The notes below the pieces were generated by a model. That model ran no database searches, was not told the origin of the DNA, and was given only the letters and a program-made list of their open reading frames with translations. Positions 19,778-32,255 of a DNA stretch of 64,000 nt are shown in pieces. The stretch is from Paratinospora sagittata (Eukaryota > Streptophyta > Magnoliopsida > Ranunculales > Menispermaceae). The DNA lies in NCBI GenBank assembly GCA_035771175.1, contig CM069604.1, positions 15,935,115 through 15,999,114 on the forward strand. Reading direction: 5' to 3'. Both the position numbers and the translations under genes were made by a program. The number at the start of each line of letters is the position of its first letter. The stretch's first letter is position 1.

Positions 19778-22367
19778 TGTGGTGACCCCACACCTCGGAT
19801 CACCATCCCCTGAGGGACGGCGTGTGGAATGCCGGGACGGGATACCCGGCGTAGGCATCATCAAGGATGGTTGATACCCTATAAGCCTCAACCTAACACA
19901 ATACAAACCCTGTAGGTACCTGTAACAGTTCCTAATATCCACAACAAGAAGACAAGAATAGTCTCCAAATTTTGCACAAAATATTCGTCCATCAAGTCCA
20001 AAATGTCTAGGGTCAACATACCCAGACTCATCATGAAAAGTTCAAGGCCCCATGGACATCGCCATAAAATTTATACAGACATCCTTACCATCTAAGTTTA
20101 AACATGTGTTATAAATTACATATGTACCAAAATATACAAAAAGTTATACACATGTAAATACAGGACATCCAGAAAAGTACACAAATCCTCTCCTACTCAT
20201 GTCAAGGATGTCCTAGCTCTGCAATGGCTAGGTCCTCAAGCAAATATAACGCCTTTGCCTTTAATTAGAAGGACCTGAAATGAAAGTGAGAGGGTGAGCC
20301 AACTATTCCCAGTGAATAAGTGTTCAATTATGCCATCAATTATACATAAATAAAAAGTCATGTATGCATGAATGATGCTCATGAGTATGTGAAACATATA
20401 ACACATAATATATCAAGCATCCATATATGATCATGCACATTTAATTCCATCCACCTTTCCACATCATTCTTCCACTGTTAGACCTATAACTTTGTCCTCC
20501 CATATTGGGGTACAACTTTCTCTTCTAGATCATTCACTCTCAGCCTATAAGTGTAATAATGATCCTCCCTGGCGGGGAATTAGATACCTTACAACCTTCG
20601 AGGTACATCATCCTTATTCAACAAAACCTCCTCCTATGGAAGGTTTTACCCTGCCTCTAGAGTGTTTAGCTTGGCTCTACCGTCTGTAGGGGGTTCTATT
20701 TAAAAAGCAGTCCCAACCCACGCAGTGTTCTCTTGCACAAGCCTTCTAGATAGTCAATGCATGCCGACTCATAGTGTTTTACACACATGCAATTCCAATA
20801 AACATTTCATGACTTTCAACATACAGGTATAATTTAATATGATGACATAAATGATAAACATAAGGAACAACTACTCACAACCAAGTCACGCAAGCAAAGT
20901 TATCCACACATGGGATCCAAACCAGTACCAATCCAATCACGACCCTGTAGTGATATATGCAATCACATATAAGTCAATCCCATGATCAACATCAATCCTA
21001 GTTCCCAACATAGCCAAATGAATCAAAACATACCACTTTTAATAATCCTCATCACATGGACTCCATTCATGTCCAATCACAAGACCTAAGCCTAACACTT
21101 AGTCTAGGTCTATTCATGATCATCAAGGCCAATGCATCATTCAACATTCTAACCATGGAAGTTGATCATAATCAACTCAATCCCCCTCATAAACATCCAT
21201 TTAGCCATAGTTGTCAACATACAATAATTAGACAATAACCATGCCCAATTATGAAATTTACCCAACTTCTAGGGCTAGGTCAATATATGCCACAAAATGA
21301 GTCAATTACAACACCAATAAACCCAATTCATATTAAATTGGTCAAATCCCATCTCAATTGCATAATTCATGGTCAATTCCATCAAAAGCCCCAAAATTGG
21401 GGAACTTCCAACCTTAGGTCAAATTGACCAAATTAAGCTAACCCACGTGTTTCAACCATTAAAACCTCAAATTAGAAACATAAATCAACTAAGTAGGCCA
21501 TCAAAATTCACATAGTTTACATGCATAAGTATTGGACAACTCTAGGTCAAAGTTCTAGGGTTTGGTTTCTTCAGATGGAACCCTACCAATTTCAACTTAG
21601 AAATTGGGGAAAATACCACTTTTAGGTTCCATTTCACCATGGGAAACCATATTCCATACATGCAAACCCATTCAAGTCTAGATCATCCCAAGAACATCAA
21701 CACATCATGAAATTTATACCATTCAAAAGCTTAAAATCATGCTAGAAAGGTATTTCATGAACAAAAATCATGTTTTTAGATACCTAGGGTGTGGATTTGG
21801 TGCAAATCCACTTGGAGAACATAAAAACCCTCTTCTCCCTTCTTTTTCTCCTCTTCCTCTCGGCCAAGACAGTGAAAATGGCGAGATATGGGGTGGTTTA
21901 CATTTTTATTGGGTTTGTGGGGCCCATGGCCAAAACTTAAAAAAATAGTTTCTGGGCCCAGAAAACACGTTTATGCCCTTAAGTTACCAGCCGCAGTCAC
22001 TTTTTCAGAAGAAACACATTTTTTCTTCCCTTTACCTTTTCAGTTGAAATATCACTTCTGGAAAAATGTGTTTCTCCTAGCTGTTTTAGGTAGAAACACT
22101 TCATTTTACTCTGATGGGTCTCCAATCACACCAGTACTTTGCACACCCATCGTACACCATAAAACCCACCTCGAAATATGTGAAACATGCAAAACAGTCA
22201 CACTTAATCATCAAATAAGCCACACACAATATACATAGATACAATAAGTAATATACATACATGACAAAACACACACACACACCACATTAATGCAAGCACA
22301 AAGAGTCAGGCACTTATGCAATTGGGATACGGGCTAAACCGAAAAGAAAAAAATTCAGGGCGTCACA
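19778..22367 (-). mobile_element. Solo gypsy-type LTR with target duplication CCCAA
   Basis: It starts TGTGGTGACC and ends GGGCGTCACA on the plus strand; read in reverse it starts TGTGACGCCC, typical of plant gypsy LTRs. CCCAA at 19773-19777 and 22368-22372 is a perfect 5-bp target duplication. The 2,590 bases hold no element coding region; short open frames (19742-22238) have no domain. A strong hairpin with AGAAACACATTTTT arms lies at about 22011-22077. It interrupts copy A, so it is younger. Confidence 0.92.
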
Positions 22368-22372
22368 CCCAA

Positions 22373-22570
22373 CACAAAAGCTCCTAAGTTGTTGTGCATG
22401 TTTGACCTTATCCTTAATTACAGGAATCTGTAATTACTTTCTATAGGAACTTACAAAATCCAGTTGTAAAATGTGCTATAGAATTAAGATTGAATTATCC
22501 CATGTGGATAGTCATAAAGACCACTCAATGCTATTTATTCAAATTAGATTTCTCTTAACTCAACTATGGT
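22373..22570 (-). mobile_element. Rest of chromovirus copy A 3' region
   Basis: This lies between the solo LTR and the pol C-terminus and is AT-rich without ORFs. By position it is LTR and 3' UTR of copy A; I see no exact ends. Confidence 0.4.
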
Positions 22571-23640
22571 TTACTGAACCAGAGTTAGAATCTGATATTC
22601 CTTTGACCCATGATTATCAAAATCCATAAACATAGACACTCTTGTGTCAAAGTCCCCTAGTTGAAAATGACTCGTTCTCGAGTCTGAATTGACTTCATCT
22701 CCATGATAAGGGGAAAGATTAGAAATGTTGAACGTAGTAGACACCTCATACAATTCTGGCAACTTGATCTTGTATGCATTTTGTGTAATACACTAAAGAA
22801 CTTTAAATGGACCATCTGTCCTTGGCTTAAGATTGCCATATTTTCCTAGAGGAAATCGTTCGTTGCGAAGATGTACACATACCAAATCACCTTCATTAAA
22901 TTCAGCATGCTTGCGATGCTTGTTTGCCACGTTCTAGTACTTCTTATTTTGCTTGAAAATTTTGTCTTGAACTTGTTCATGCAACTTCTTGATACTCTTG
23001 ACTCTTTCTTCAGCATCTGCACTAAAATAATGATTATTAATAAGGAGCTACATCCAACGACCCTACAAAATTTTTACCATAAACAACCAGTAGTTTTTGG
23101 CTTATAGAATGATTGTAGGTAAATTCAATTTGAGGTAAAATCAAATCCCGCTGTCGAATATTCTTCCCAAGATAACTTCTTAGAAGATTACCCAAACTCT
23201 GATGGGTATACTCTGTTTGCACTTTTGTTTATGGATGATGAGATGAGATGAAATTTAGACTTGTACCAAGCTTTCCCCAATGAGTTAGCCAAAAATGACT
23301 TAGAAACTTTGAATCTTGATCAGATACAATGGTCTTTGGAATACCATGTAACTTCACGATCTCCCTAAAATATAAATCAGCCACATGAGAAGCATCTATG
23401 GTTTTGGTACAAGCAACAAAATGGGCCATCTTTGAAAACCTGTCAACAACCACCCCAATGGAATAGTTCTTTCTTTGAGTTCTTGGCAAACCGACAACCA
23501 AGTCCTCACTATTGTCTTCCCATGGAGCACTAGCCACTGGAAGTGGTGTATACAACCCTGTGTTTTGACCATGACTCTTTGCAACATGACAAATTCTACA
23601 TTGTTGAACATGTTTCATAACATGTCTTTGCATCTTTGGC
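22571..23640 (-). pseudogene. Chromovirus copy A integrase
   Basis: On the minus strand, 23633-23229 encodes the integrase middle: [12 protein letters not shown] of the zinc domain, then [10 protein letters not shown] (first catalytic Asp), [13 protein letters not shown] and [10 protein letters not shown] (second Asp), and SSHHP where the family has T.(Y/F)HPQTDGQ. A shift leads to 23222-23037 (GNLLRSYLGKNIRQRDLILPQIEF), then the C-terminal VSTTFNISNLSPYHGD at about 22740-22690. Stops and shifts make it nonfunctional. Confidence 0.8.
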
Positions 23641-25090
23641 CAATAGAATCTTCCTTCAACAGGGGCAAAAGTTTTGTCCCTTCCAAAATGTCATTCAATT
23701 TTGCTGCCATGAGCCTCCATGATCATAGACTGCCTAAGAAAACATTGAGGAATACATATACGATTGGCCTTGAAGAGATAACCATCCTGCAACAAGAATT
23801 GAGAGCAAGAACCTTTCTCACATTCTTGCCAGATTCTACTGAAATGAGAATCATCTTTATACAGCTCCTTCAAAACCTCAAAGCCTATGACCTTCACTTG
23901 CATTGTGGACAACAAGGAATGCTTTTTGCTTAATACATCAGCCACCATACTCAGAATAACATATTTGTGCTTAATTGTGAAATTATAGGCTTGTAAGAGC
24001 TTCACCCAAGCTTCATGTCTTCTATTAAGTTTTTGTTGGTTATTGATGAACTTTAATGCTTCATGATTTGTATAAAGAACAAAAGGTTTTGCCAAGAGAT
24101 ATTGACTCCAATGAAATAAAGCTTGATAAATTGCATAAAACTCCTTGTCATAGGGGGAGTATTTTTTGTGCGAATCAATTAATTTCTCACTGAAAAATGC
24201 AATTGGTTTACCTTCCTAACTGAGAACGCCTCGAATACTAGAATTGGAAGCATCATACTCCACCTCAAACATCATTTCAAAATCTAGAAGTAAAAGAATA
24301 GGGGCTTTAGTCACCTTTCGTTTGATGAGTTCAAAACTCTTTTGTGCATCATTTGTCCACTTAAAACTTTCCCCCTTCAAGTATTTTGTAATTCAGGCAA
24401 CAATAGAGTTGAATCCTTTTATGAAGCGACGATAAAAAATACAAGTCTATGAAAGCTATGAATATCATAAAGTGACTTTGGTTCAGGCTAGGTTAGGATT
24501 GCTTCCATCTTCTCAGGATCCATCTTGATTCCATCTTTAGAAACAACATAGGCCAAAAAGATAAGGCTATCAATTAAGAACTTGCATTTCTTCAAATTTG
24601 TGAAAATCTGACGAAGATGAATCAAATTTCGTTCTCCATCTTTGTTGTAGACAAGAATATCATCAAAATAAACAACAACAAATCTTCCAATGTAGAGTTT
24701 TAGAATATGATTCATGAAATTCATAAAAGTACTAGGAGCATTAGACAAACCAATTGGCATAACCATTCATCCGTAGAGACCATCTCTTGTTTTAAAGGTT
24801 GTCTTCCATTCATCTCAAGATCACATTCTTATTTGCTAATACCCACTATGAAGATCAATCTTTGAGAAGATTTTAGCACCATGAAGTTGGTCAAGAAGGT
24901 CATCAAGTCACGAAATAGGAAATCGGTAATCAACTTTGATCTTGTTCACCGCTCTGCTATCAACACACATGTGCCACGAACAATCCTTCTTAGTGGTTCT
25001 GGAACACAAGAACACGATCGGTCTGTTCCTCACACACTAGTTACAACCAACACAATCAAAAACAAAATAAAAGATAAATCTAACTCCCAA
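23641..25090 (-). pseudogene. Chromovirus copy A RT and RNase H
   Basis: On the minus strand, 24766-24488 keeps [14 protein letters not shown] and VVVYFDDILVYNKD, so the catalytic YFDD is intact there. RNase H and its connector are at 24095-23691 (FVLYTNHEALKFINNQQKLNRRHEAW, then VADVLSKKHSLL). N-terminal RT survives only in fragments near 24780-25050 with FSKIDL-like and SVINF segments, and the copy breaks off at about 25090 where LTR-like DNA of copy B begins. Protease and gag of copy A are absent. Confidence 0.8.
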
Positions 25091-25730
25091 TAGGATACAT
25101 AAACACCACCCAAAGAGAAATCAAAGAAAAAGTGGCTCACCACCAAAGAAGGTCTCAAGGGATACATATACACCACCCTCTTAACCAGCCAAGGATTTAG
25201 AACCTAAGATAACTCACCGCTCTAAGGAAATCCACCAAAGAGATACATAGTTGATAAACACTCGAAGAGAACAATTTTCATTCAAATATCTTCATAAACG
25301 TTCTCTAGTCATACATTAGAGTCATATATATAACACTATTCTTGGAAAAACTCTCCATGAATGGGAAACACAAAAAAAAATAAAGACTAGTCTTAGAACA
25401 TCCCTCAAAGCATGGGAAACATACAAAAATTAACTAAAGACATCAAACTCTAAGAAAAAGATTTAAGACTTGTATGAGAAACACAAGGAAATTAACCAAG
25501 GACATCAAACTCTAGAAAACATTTAATAATAGTCAAACTGCTGACTGTTGAACACTTGGAAAAAGAAAAAGCAATAACTCTTTCTAAGATGGTTCAATTC
25601 ATGCACTTCAATACATGAAACTCAAGTTAAGACACTGATATTTCCAACAAGCTATGGTAGGCCATTTAACTTTATACCAATCAATAGTTATGAAGTTCAA
25701 AATTTACCCCTCGTGCAGAATCTGCTGTTC
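25091..25730 (-). mobile_element. LTR-like segment between chromovirus copies A and B
   Basis: It shares CACCACC, AGAGATACATA and AATCCACCAAAGAGATACAT words with 16085-16421 and 19391-19777 and lies directly downstream, in minus-strand order, of copy B pol. It is therefore the best candidate for the 3' LTR of copy B. Exact ends could not be placed. Confidence 0.5.
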
Positions 25731-26890
25731 AAGAAATCCTTGTAAGAATTTGGAACCTCTTCGGGTCTTAGTCCAAATTCATGTTGTTGGACACTCCCGT
25801 GTCAATCTCCCCTGAGTGGAAAAGACTTGTCCTCAAGTCTGAACTACTACCATTACCATAATAAGGAGAAAAATCTACAATACTAAATGTTGGTGAAACA
25901 CCATAAGTATCTGATAGCTCAATCTTTTATGCATTCTCCACAATACAGTTAAGAACCTTAAATGGACCATCAACTCTAGGCTTTAACTTCCCATACTTCC
26001 TAGAGGAAAATGTTCTGTGTGAAGATGAACCCACACCAAATCTCATTCCTTAAACTCGGCATGCTTGCGGTGCTTATTTTTAGGTTTCTTATATTTCTCA
26101 TTTTGCTTCAAAATCTTATCTCGAACTTGAGCATGCAACTTCTTAAGCTCACTAGCTCTAGCGTCAGCATCTCCACTGAAATCTTTGTTGGTAGCAATAG
26201 GAGCCAAATCCAAAGGACTGATGGATTCTTACCATATACTACTTCAAATGGACTATGATTAGTGTTTTGACTTTTAGAGCAATTGTAAGCAAACTGTACT
26301 TGAGGTAGGATAAGATCCCATTGCCAAATATTTTTTCCCACATAACACCTCAAAAGATTCCCCAAACTGCGATTAATGACCTTTGTTTTCCATCGATTTG
26401 TGGATGGTAAGATGAGCTGAAAGCGAGACTGGTACCAAGATTTTTGCAAAGTGTTCGCCAAAAGTGACTCAAGAACTTTGAATCTCGATCTGAGAAAATT
26501 GTTTTTGGAATACCATGCAGCTTCACGATCTCCTTGAACTACAAATCTGAAATGTAAGAAGTATCGTTAGTCTTGTTGCATGGAACAAAATGTGACATCT
26601 TTGAGAACTTGTCAACAACCACCATGATAGAAGATTTGTTCTTTGAGTTCTAGGCAAACCCAACACAAAATCCAAACTAACATCTTGCCAAGGAGCATGA
26701 ACTACTAGCAACGGTTTATACAACCCCATATTTTGCCCATGAGTTTTCGCCACACAACACACTCTACATTGCTGCACATGCCTTGCAACATCCCTCAACA
26801 TTTTAGGCCAATAAAACTTATCTTCCACAAGAGCTAGAGTCTTGTCCCTCCTAAAATGACCACCTACCTCACAATCATGAGCCTCCATGA
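25731..26890 (-). pseudogene. Chromovirus copy B integrase
   Basis: Minus-strand segments read MEAHDCEVGGHFRRDKTLAL and HVQQCRVCCVAK, the HHCC domain (26888-26770), then [13 protein letters not shown] with the first catalytic Asp, then, in another frame, the 26461-26108 part with [19 protein letters not shown] and HSPFEVVYGKNP. The C-terminal serine/threonine region ends near 25790 (SLFHSGEIDTG-like). Frame changes and stops break it. The layout is identical to copy A, confirming that A and B are two members of one family in the same orientation. Confidence 0.8.
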
Positions 26891-28594
26891 TAATAGTTTA
26901 CCTGAGGGAACATTGAGGCACACACAAACGATTAGCCTTGAAGAGGTACCCATCATCCTGTAAGAACTGTTCAAATGGATCCTTTTCACACTCTTGCCAA
27001 ATGCTAGTGAAGTAAGGATCGGTTGCATACAACTCTTTCAAAACTTTGAACCCCCCCACCTTTACCTCCATTATGGACAACAAGGAATGCTTCCGGCTCA
27101 AAGCATTAGTAATCACATTTTGAACTCTTGTTTTGTGCTGCATTGTGAAGTTGTAGCCTTGGGAAAACTCCACCCATACGACATGCCTTCGTTTGAGCTT
27201 TTGTTGGTTGTTAATGAACCTTAGTGCTTCATAATCTAAATAGAGAACAAAGGGCTTAGCAAGAAGGTATTGACTCCAGTGACTCAAAGCTCTATAAATT
27301 GCATAGAACTCCTTGTCATACGTAGAGTACTTTTGCGAGAATCATTCAACTTCTCACTAAAGAATGCAATCAGCTTCCCCTCTTGACTCTGAACAACACC
27401 AATGCCTTCATTAGAAGCATCAAACTCAACCTCAAACACCTTTGCAAAATCTAGAAGTTAAAGAATTGGAGCTTCCGTAACCTTTCTTTTGATCAGCTCA
27501 AAGCTTCTTCTAGCTTCATCTTACCACTTGAAACCTTCCCCTTCCAAGCATTCAGTGATTAGAGCAACAATAAAGCTAAACCCCTTAATAAAACACCAAA
27601 AAAAAAAAGCAAGTTCATGGAAGCTACGGATGTCATGGAGTGTTTTAAGCTTAGACCAGCTTAGAATAGCCTCCACCTTGCTAGGATCAGTCTCAATGCC
27701 ATCTTTAGACACCACATAGCCTAAGAAGATAAGGCTATCAGTAAATATCTACATTTCTTCAAGTTAGCATAGAGTTTTTGTTCTCTCAAGATACCAAAAA
27801 GCTAATGCAATTGATTCAAGTGCTCTCCTTCATCTTTGTTGCACACAAGAACGTAATCAAAATAGACAACAATAAAATGCCCAATACAAGGTTTAAGAAC
27901 ATGATTCATAAACCGCATGAATGTGCTAGGAGCGTTAGATAAGCCAAATGGCATCATCATCCATTCATAAAGGCCATCTCTTGTCTTTAAGGTTGTTTTC
28001 TACTCATATCTTTGTCTCATTCTAATCTAATGATAACCACTGCGTAGATCAATCTTCGAAAAAGATTGCTGCACCATGGAGTTAATCAAGCAAATCATCA
28101 AGCCTCAAAATTAAAAAGCGATAATCAACCGTAATCTTGTTCACAACTCTACTATCAATGCACATGCGCCACGAACCATCTTTCTTAGGCACCAAAAGAG
28201 CTGGTACTGCACAAGGACTCATGTTTTCCCTCACCATTCCCTTAGCTAGAAGCTCATCCATTTGTCGCTGCAACTCTTCATGTTCTTTAGGACTCACTCT
28301 ATAGGCTGACTTATTTGGCAACATAGCACCCGAAATGAAGTCAATACAATGTTGGATATCCCTCATAGGTGGTAAACCAAGAGGTATCTCATTCGAAATC
28401 ATGTCATGAAACTCATCAAGAATTGCCTTCATAATCAACGGTGGCACATTATCCCCTTCATTCTCTTCTACCACCACCAGCATGTACATTTCACTACCCG
28501 TCTTTAACTCTCTCCTGCAATCAACTTTAGTAAGCAAGGTATATCCACTTTCTTTAAAAGATTTGGGAGCATTTTTAGGCTTGTTTGGACCCAA
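26891..28594 (-). pseudogene. Chromovirus copy B RT and RNase H
   Basis: 28594-28082 encodes the protease-RT linker and N-terminal RT (LPPMRDIQHCIDFISGA, YRVSPKEHEEL, VPALLVPKKDGSWRMC). The catalytic region near 27800-27870 reads VVYFDYVLV, so the second Asp of YFDD has become Tyr. RNase H and connector are at 27287-26898 (FVLYLDYEALRFINNQQKL, then VITNALSRKHSLL). An A-run near 27599 and shifts break the frame. The N-terminal half is much better kept than in copy A. Confidence 0.8.
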
Positions 28595-29152
28595 AATGAT
28601 TTATAACCATCTTAACAAAGGAATAAATGTGTTTGAAGCCATCATACAAAACACGACTATCATAATGCCAAGGTCTTCCTAGTAGCAAATGATAAGCATC
28701 CATTGGAGCTACATCACACCACACCTCATCTTTATAATTTTTACCAATGGAAAAAGACACAAAGCAATGCTTGCTCACCTTAATCTCATTGTCTTTTTGA
28801 AGCCATGATAGCTTGTATGGATGTGGGTGTTGCATTGTTCTGAGGCCTAATTTGTCCACCATACAAGTAGAAACCACGTTCTCAAAGTTACCACTATCAA
28901 TAATAACAACACATATCTTGCCACAAGAAGTGCACTTGGTATGGAACACGTTCTTTCTCACCAAATCTTCCTATTTTTCTTCTCTAACCACACTCAAACT
29001 CCTTTGATTGATAAATGAAGGGCTTTCATCACCATAAGTCACTTCTTCTTCTTGATCCTCATAATCTTCTTCTTTTGAATATGCCACTATTTCCTCTTCA
29101 TCACTCTGATCTTCCACCAATGAAACAATCATGCGATTTGGACACTCAGAAG
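28575..29152 (-). pseudogene. Chromovirus copy B gag-protease region
   Basis: The 129-codon minus-strand frame starting at 28964 is retropepsin-like: CVVIIDSGNFENVVS, with a DSG-type active site, and later LLLGRPWHYDSRVLYDGF, typical of this chromovirus group. Upstream (29152-28970) is an acidic linker (QSDEEEE-like) after the gag zinc knuckle. A frame change separates it from RT. Confidence 0.75.
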
Positions 29153-29438
29153 CTATATGTCCAAAACTTTGTCACTTGAAACACCTACAAGACTGGAATT
29201 GGAGGGACTAGGTTGTTGTTGCTTGCTAGACGTTACACCCTTTTTCTTAAAAGAACCCTTTGAACTCTTCTTCACTACTGCATTTGACTTGGAGTTAGAT
29301 GTGTTTCCTTTGTTAGAAAAGCCTTCTCTTGAGCCATATTTAGAACCCCTTCTACAAAATTCTTTTTGTTGCTTCTCCACCTTAAGAGCAAGCTTGCACG
29401 AATCATTAAGACTCCTTTATGGTTGTAGCTGCACCACA
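29120..29438 (-). pseudogene. Chromovirus copy B gag C-terminus (truncated)
   Basis: 29380-29153 encodes a lysine/serine-rich basic stretch (RRGSKYGSREGFSNKG) followed by the end of a CCHC knuckle (A-S-E-C-P-N-R at about 29140). Upstream reads NDSCKLALKVEKQQ at about 29400. The frame stops at 29438 where another LTR (TGTAACGCCC) begins, so most of gag, the leader and the 5' LTR of copy B are gone. Confidence 0.7.
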
Positions 29439-29827
29439 TGTAACGCCCTGAATATTTTACCGCCTAGCCTGTACTGTAGTCCATATGTGCCAAACTCTAT
29501 ATGCCAAGTTTATGATATGTATCGTTTGATGTATGTTTACTATGAATTTTTATAGACGAACCAGAAACTACCCTATTGTCAGGCGTGTGAAAATAGTTCA
29601 TTTGGACAAACCTGAAAAACTGGCCTAGTATCATGTGTGTGAAAATAGTCATGTTCGGTGTTCTAAAATATTTTTCGTAAAATGGTTGATGATTTGTTTG
29701 TGCATGATGCTTATGGAGAATTATTATTATAAGAATTGATTTTCCAACCTTAGCCCTTGGACCCACATATATGGTCTAAGACATGATTTTGATTTAATAT
29801 GGTGGTCCGACGTTGGAGGTCGCCACA
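29439..29827 (+). mobile_element. 5' LTR of gypsy element 3
   Basis: It starts TGTAACGCCC and ends GTCGCCACA, two bases before a PBS. At 389 bases it is short compared with the 2.5-kb LTRs elsewhere in the window. The matching 3' LTR is not in the window because the element is truncated at 34690, so the left boundary rests on the TG start and the break in copy B gag. Confidence 0.75.
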
Positions 29828-29829
29828 GT

Positions 29830-29841
29830 TGGTATCAGAGC
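29830..29841 (+). promoter_or_regulatory. Primer-binding site (initiator tRNA-Met)
   Basis: TGGTATCAGAGC is a perfect match to the plant initiator tRNA-Met PBS, two bases downstream of the LTR. Confidence 0.95.
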
Positions 29842-30079
29842 CTAGGTCTAGAAATTGGACTTAGATGACTTTGACCTAGGAATTGAGTGAGAGCTTTAGG
29901 TGATTAAAAACTTAAAAGAATGACTTAAAAGCCTTACTATCCTATATTATGTGTGTATTATATGATATGGGTAGTTATAAAGCTTTGGAAGGGTGTTTCA
30001 AATACTCTTATGTTTAATGTTTGCTCGTATTTCTACTTTCAGAGTGATGAGGAGAAGCAAGAGGTAAAGGCAACCACAC

Positions 30080-31366
30080 ATGGAGCCATTCGATGATGAC
30101 CGGATGAAGAGGATGGAAGAGATTATTGAGGCGCAGGGCCGCTTGATGGCAACCCAGACTACACAAATTCAGGCATTGGTGCAGCAGGTCAAGATTGTTA
30201 CTCAACAGATACCTCAGGTAGTGCCTCAAGAGGCGGGTGTTAGTAGGGTCGAGGCAGCTGGGACTAGTAGAGCTGAGGTGGCAGCAGAACCCCATGTGGC
30301 TGCACCCTAGCCTATGCTTGCACCCCCAGCCTATGCTTACACCCACTTCTACTGCAGTGGAGAACCCCACAAACTGGCAGATTAGACTGTTAGAGAAGTT
30401 TATAAAAATGAAGCCTAAAGAATTTACCGGTGAGGTTGATTTAAATAAAGTTGAAGATTGGTTGAAGAATATTGAGAAGATCAGCAGCTCTATCGAGTTA
30501 GATGAGGAGTCCTAGGTTATATGTGCTGCTCACACATTAGAAAGTGATGCAGAGGATTTGTGGCTCTCCGTACGGAACACAGAGGGTACAGTGAAAAGTT
30601 GGTACATATTCAAGCGGTTGTTCTTATAGTTCTACATGCCAAAGACTAAGAAGCAGGCAAAACAGCTTGAGTTTCTGAATCTCAAGCAGGGTATCATGTC
30701 AGTCAAAGAATACGAGCCCAAGTTCACACAACTCGCAGTTTATGCTCCCAGATTGATACAGACCCCAAGTCATAAGATCATGAGGTTCGCATTGAACCTA
30801 ATGCTAGCGATTCGACATGCTTTATTTGTGACAAAAATGACTGATTAGGCCACTGTGGTTAGAATGGTCAAACAGTTTGAGCTGGCTGAGCGGATTGATG
30901 GTATGTCTTCGCTGGCAGCTCAGTTGTGCAGCATACATGGACAGAGTCTGAGGGATAGTTTCAAGCTTCATGAAAAAAAAACAAGTGGGGAAAAAGTAGG
31001 AAGTTTTATAAAGGACCACAATCTAAGGGTGCTTAGAGTGAGGCACCCAAGATCCATACTGGCGTGATGGCCTCACGAGTGATTGTCTATCTTGCCCCGA
31101 TAGTCATCCAAGCACCAAGTGCGCCGAGACCTCCATTTCCACAGACAATTAGCCGAGGTAAGGGTAGAGGCCGAGGAGCTTATACGACGGCATCTCAAAC
31201 AAGATTGTTTGTATCCAGGGCCCTATTTGTGTGTTATCAGTGTGGACAGGCGGGGCATAAGAAATCAGAATGTCTGAATCTTTCGATGGCTCAAGGATTT
31301 GTGCAGCAATCCAATGCCTAAGAGATAGCAAAGGCAGTCACTGAATCAGACCCTGCAGCATCTAGA
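30080..31366 (+). pseudogene. Gypsy element 3 gag
   Basis: The first frame starts at ATG 30080 (MEPFDDDRMKRMEE) with a glutamine-rich helix. Later frames give FIKMKPKEFTGEVDLNKVEDWL, then KQAKQLEFLNLKQGIMSVKEYE, and at about 31231-31280 the zinc knuckle CYQCGQAGHKKSEC. At least three stops or shifts occur (about 30309, 30515, 30848). The segment order and zinc-knuckle position are normal for plant chromoviruses. The reading frame towards protease is split by the palindromic insertion at 31372. Confidence 0.8.
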
Positions 31367-31473
31367 ACCTTTGTCACACCCTAGTACACAACACACTGTA
31401 GTGTCTAGTACCCCCGGGATGTGATGGGTACCTCATACCGAGCGTACCCCAGCCGTTATATACCACATAATAT

Positions 31474-31742
31474 TGTCACATCCCAGTACACAGCACACCG
31501 CAGCATCTAGCACCCCCGGGATCATTTGTCCATACTATTCACTCATGAATAGTGCAGGGCCTCCCCCAGAGTCGATCTCGAGACCTCATAAGGTTTAATT
31601 TCGAGCTCTGAGTAGCCACTGAACCTTATGAGGTCTCGAGTTAGACTCTGGGGGAGGCCCTACACTATTCATGAGTGAATAGAGTGGACAAATGATCCCG
31701 AGGTACTAGACGCTGCGGTGTGTCGTGTACTGAGATGTGACA
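31474..31742. repeat. Inner palindrome 1
   Basis: TGTCACATCCC...GATGTGACA, 269 bases, is a near-complete inverted repeat whose centre is near 31608. Words such as CCCCCGGGATCATTTGTCCA, ACTATTCACTCATGAATAGT and GGCCTCCCCCAGAGTCGA occur in both arms. It starts immediately inside the outer arm, so it looks like a copy nested in a related copy. Confidence 0.9.
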
Positions 31743-31947
31743 ATATTATGTGGTATATAACGGCTGGGGTACGCTCGGTATGAGGTACCCATCACATCCC
31801 GGGGGTACTAGACACTGCGGTGTGCTGTGTACTGGGGTGTGACAAAAAGGCCTTATGTACATACGGCCTTTTTGTCACACCCCATACCGGCGGTGTGATG
31901 GGCACCTCATACAGAGCGTACCCCAGCCATTATATACCACATAATAT

Positions 31948-32255
31948 TGTCACATCCCAGTACACAGCACACCGCAACGTCTAGTACCTTCGGGATCATT
32001 TGTCCACACTATTCACTAATGAATAGTGCAGGGCCTCCCTTATATTCGAACTCACAACCTCATAAAGTTTGATTTCACAATCTGAGTAGCCACTGAACCA
32101 TTTAGCTTAGTGGTTACTCAGATTGTGAAATCAAACCTTATGAGGTTGTGAGTTCGAATCTGGGGGAGGCCTTGCACTATTCATCAGTGAATAGTATGGA
32201 CAAATGATCCCGGGGGTACTAGACGCTGCGGTGTGCTATGTACTGGAATGTGACA
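31948..32255. repeat. Inner palindrome 2 with head-to-head tRNA-like boxes
   Basis: It is 308 bases with TGTCACATCCC...TGTGACA ends. Right of the centre (about 32099) it carries TAGCTTAGTGG (32103-32113, like a Pol III box A) and GAGTTCGAATC (32150-32160, like box B), 37 bases apart. The left arm holds the same pair in reverse, so the two tRNA-like modules face outwards from the centre. Whether they are transcribed is unknown. Confidence 0.75.

Noticed and set aside
32103..32170. Genuine tRNA gene
   Set aside because: Box A/B-like words are present, but acceptor and anticodon stems do not pair properly and the copy is mirrored in the palindrome.
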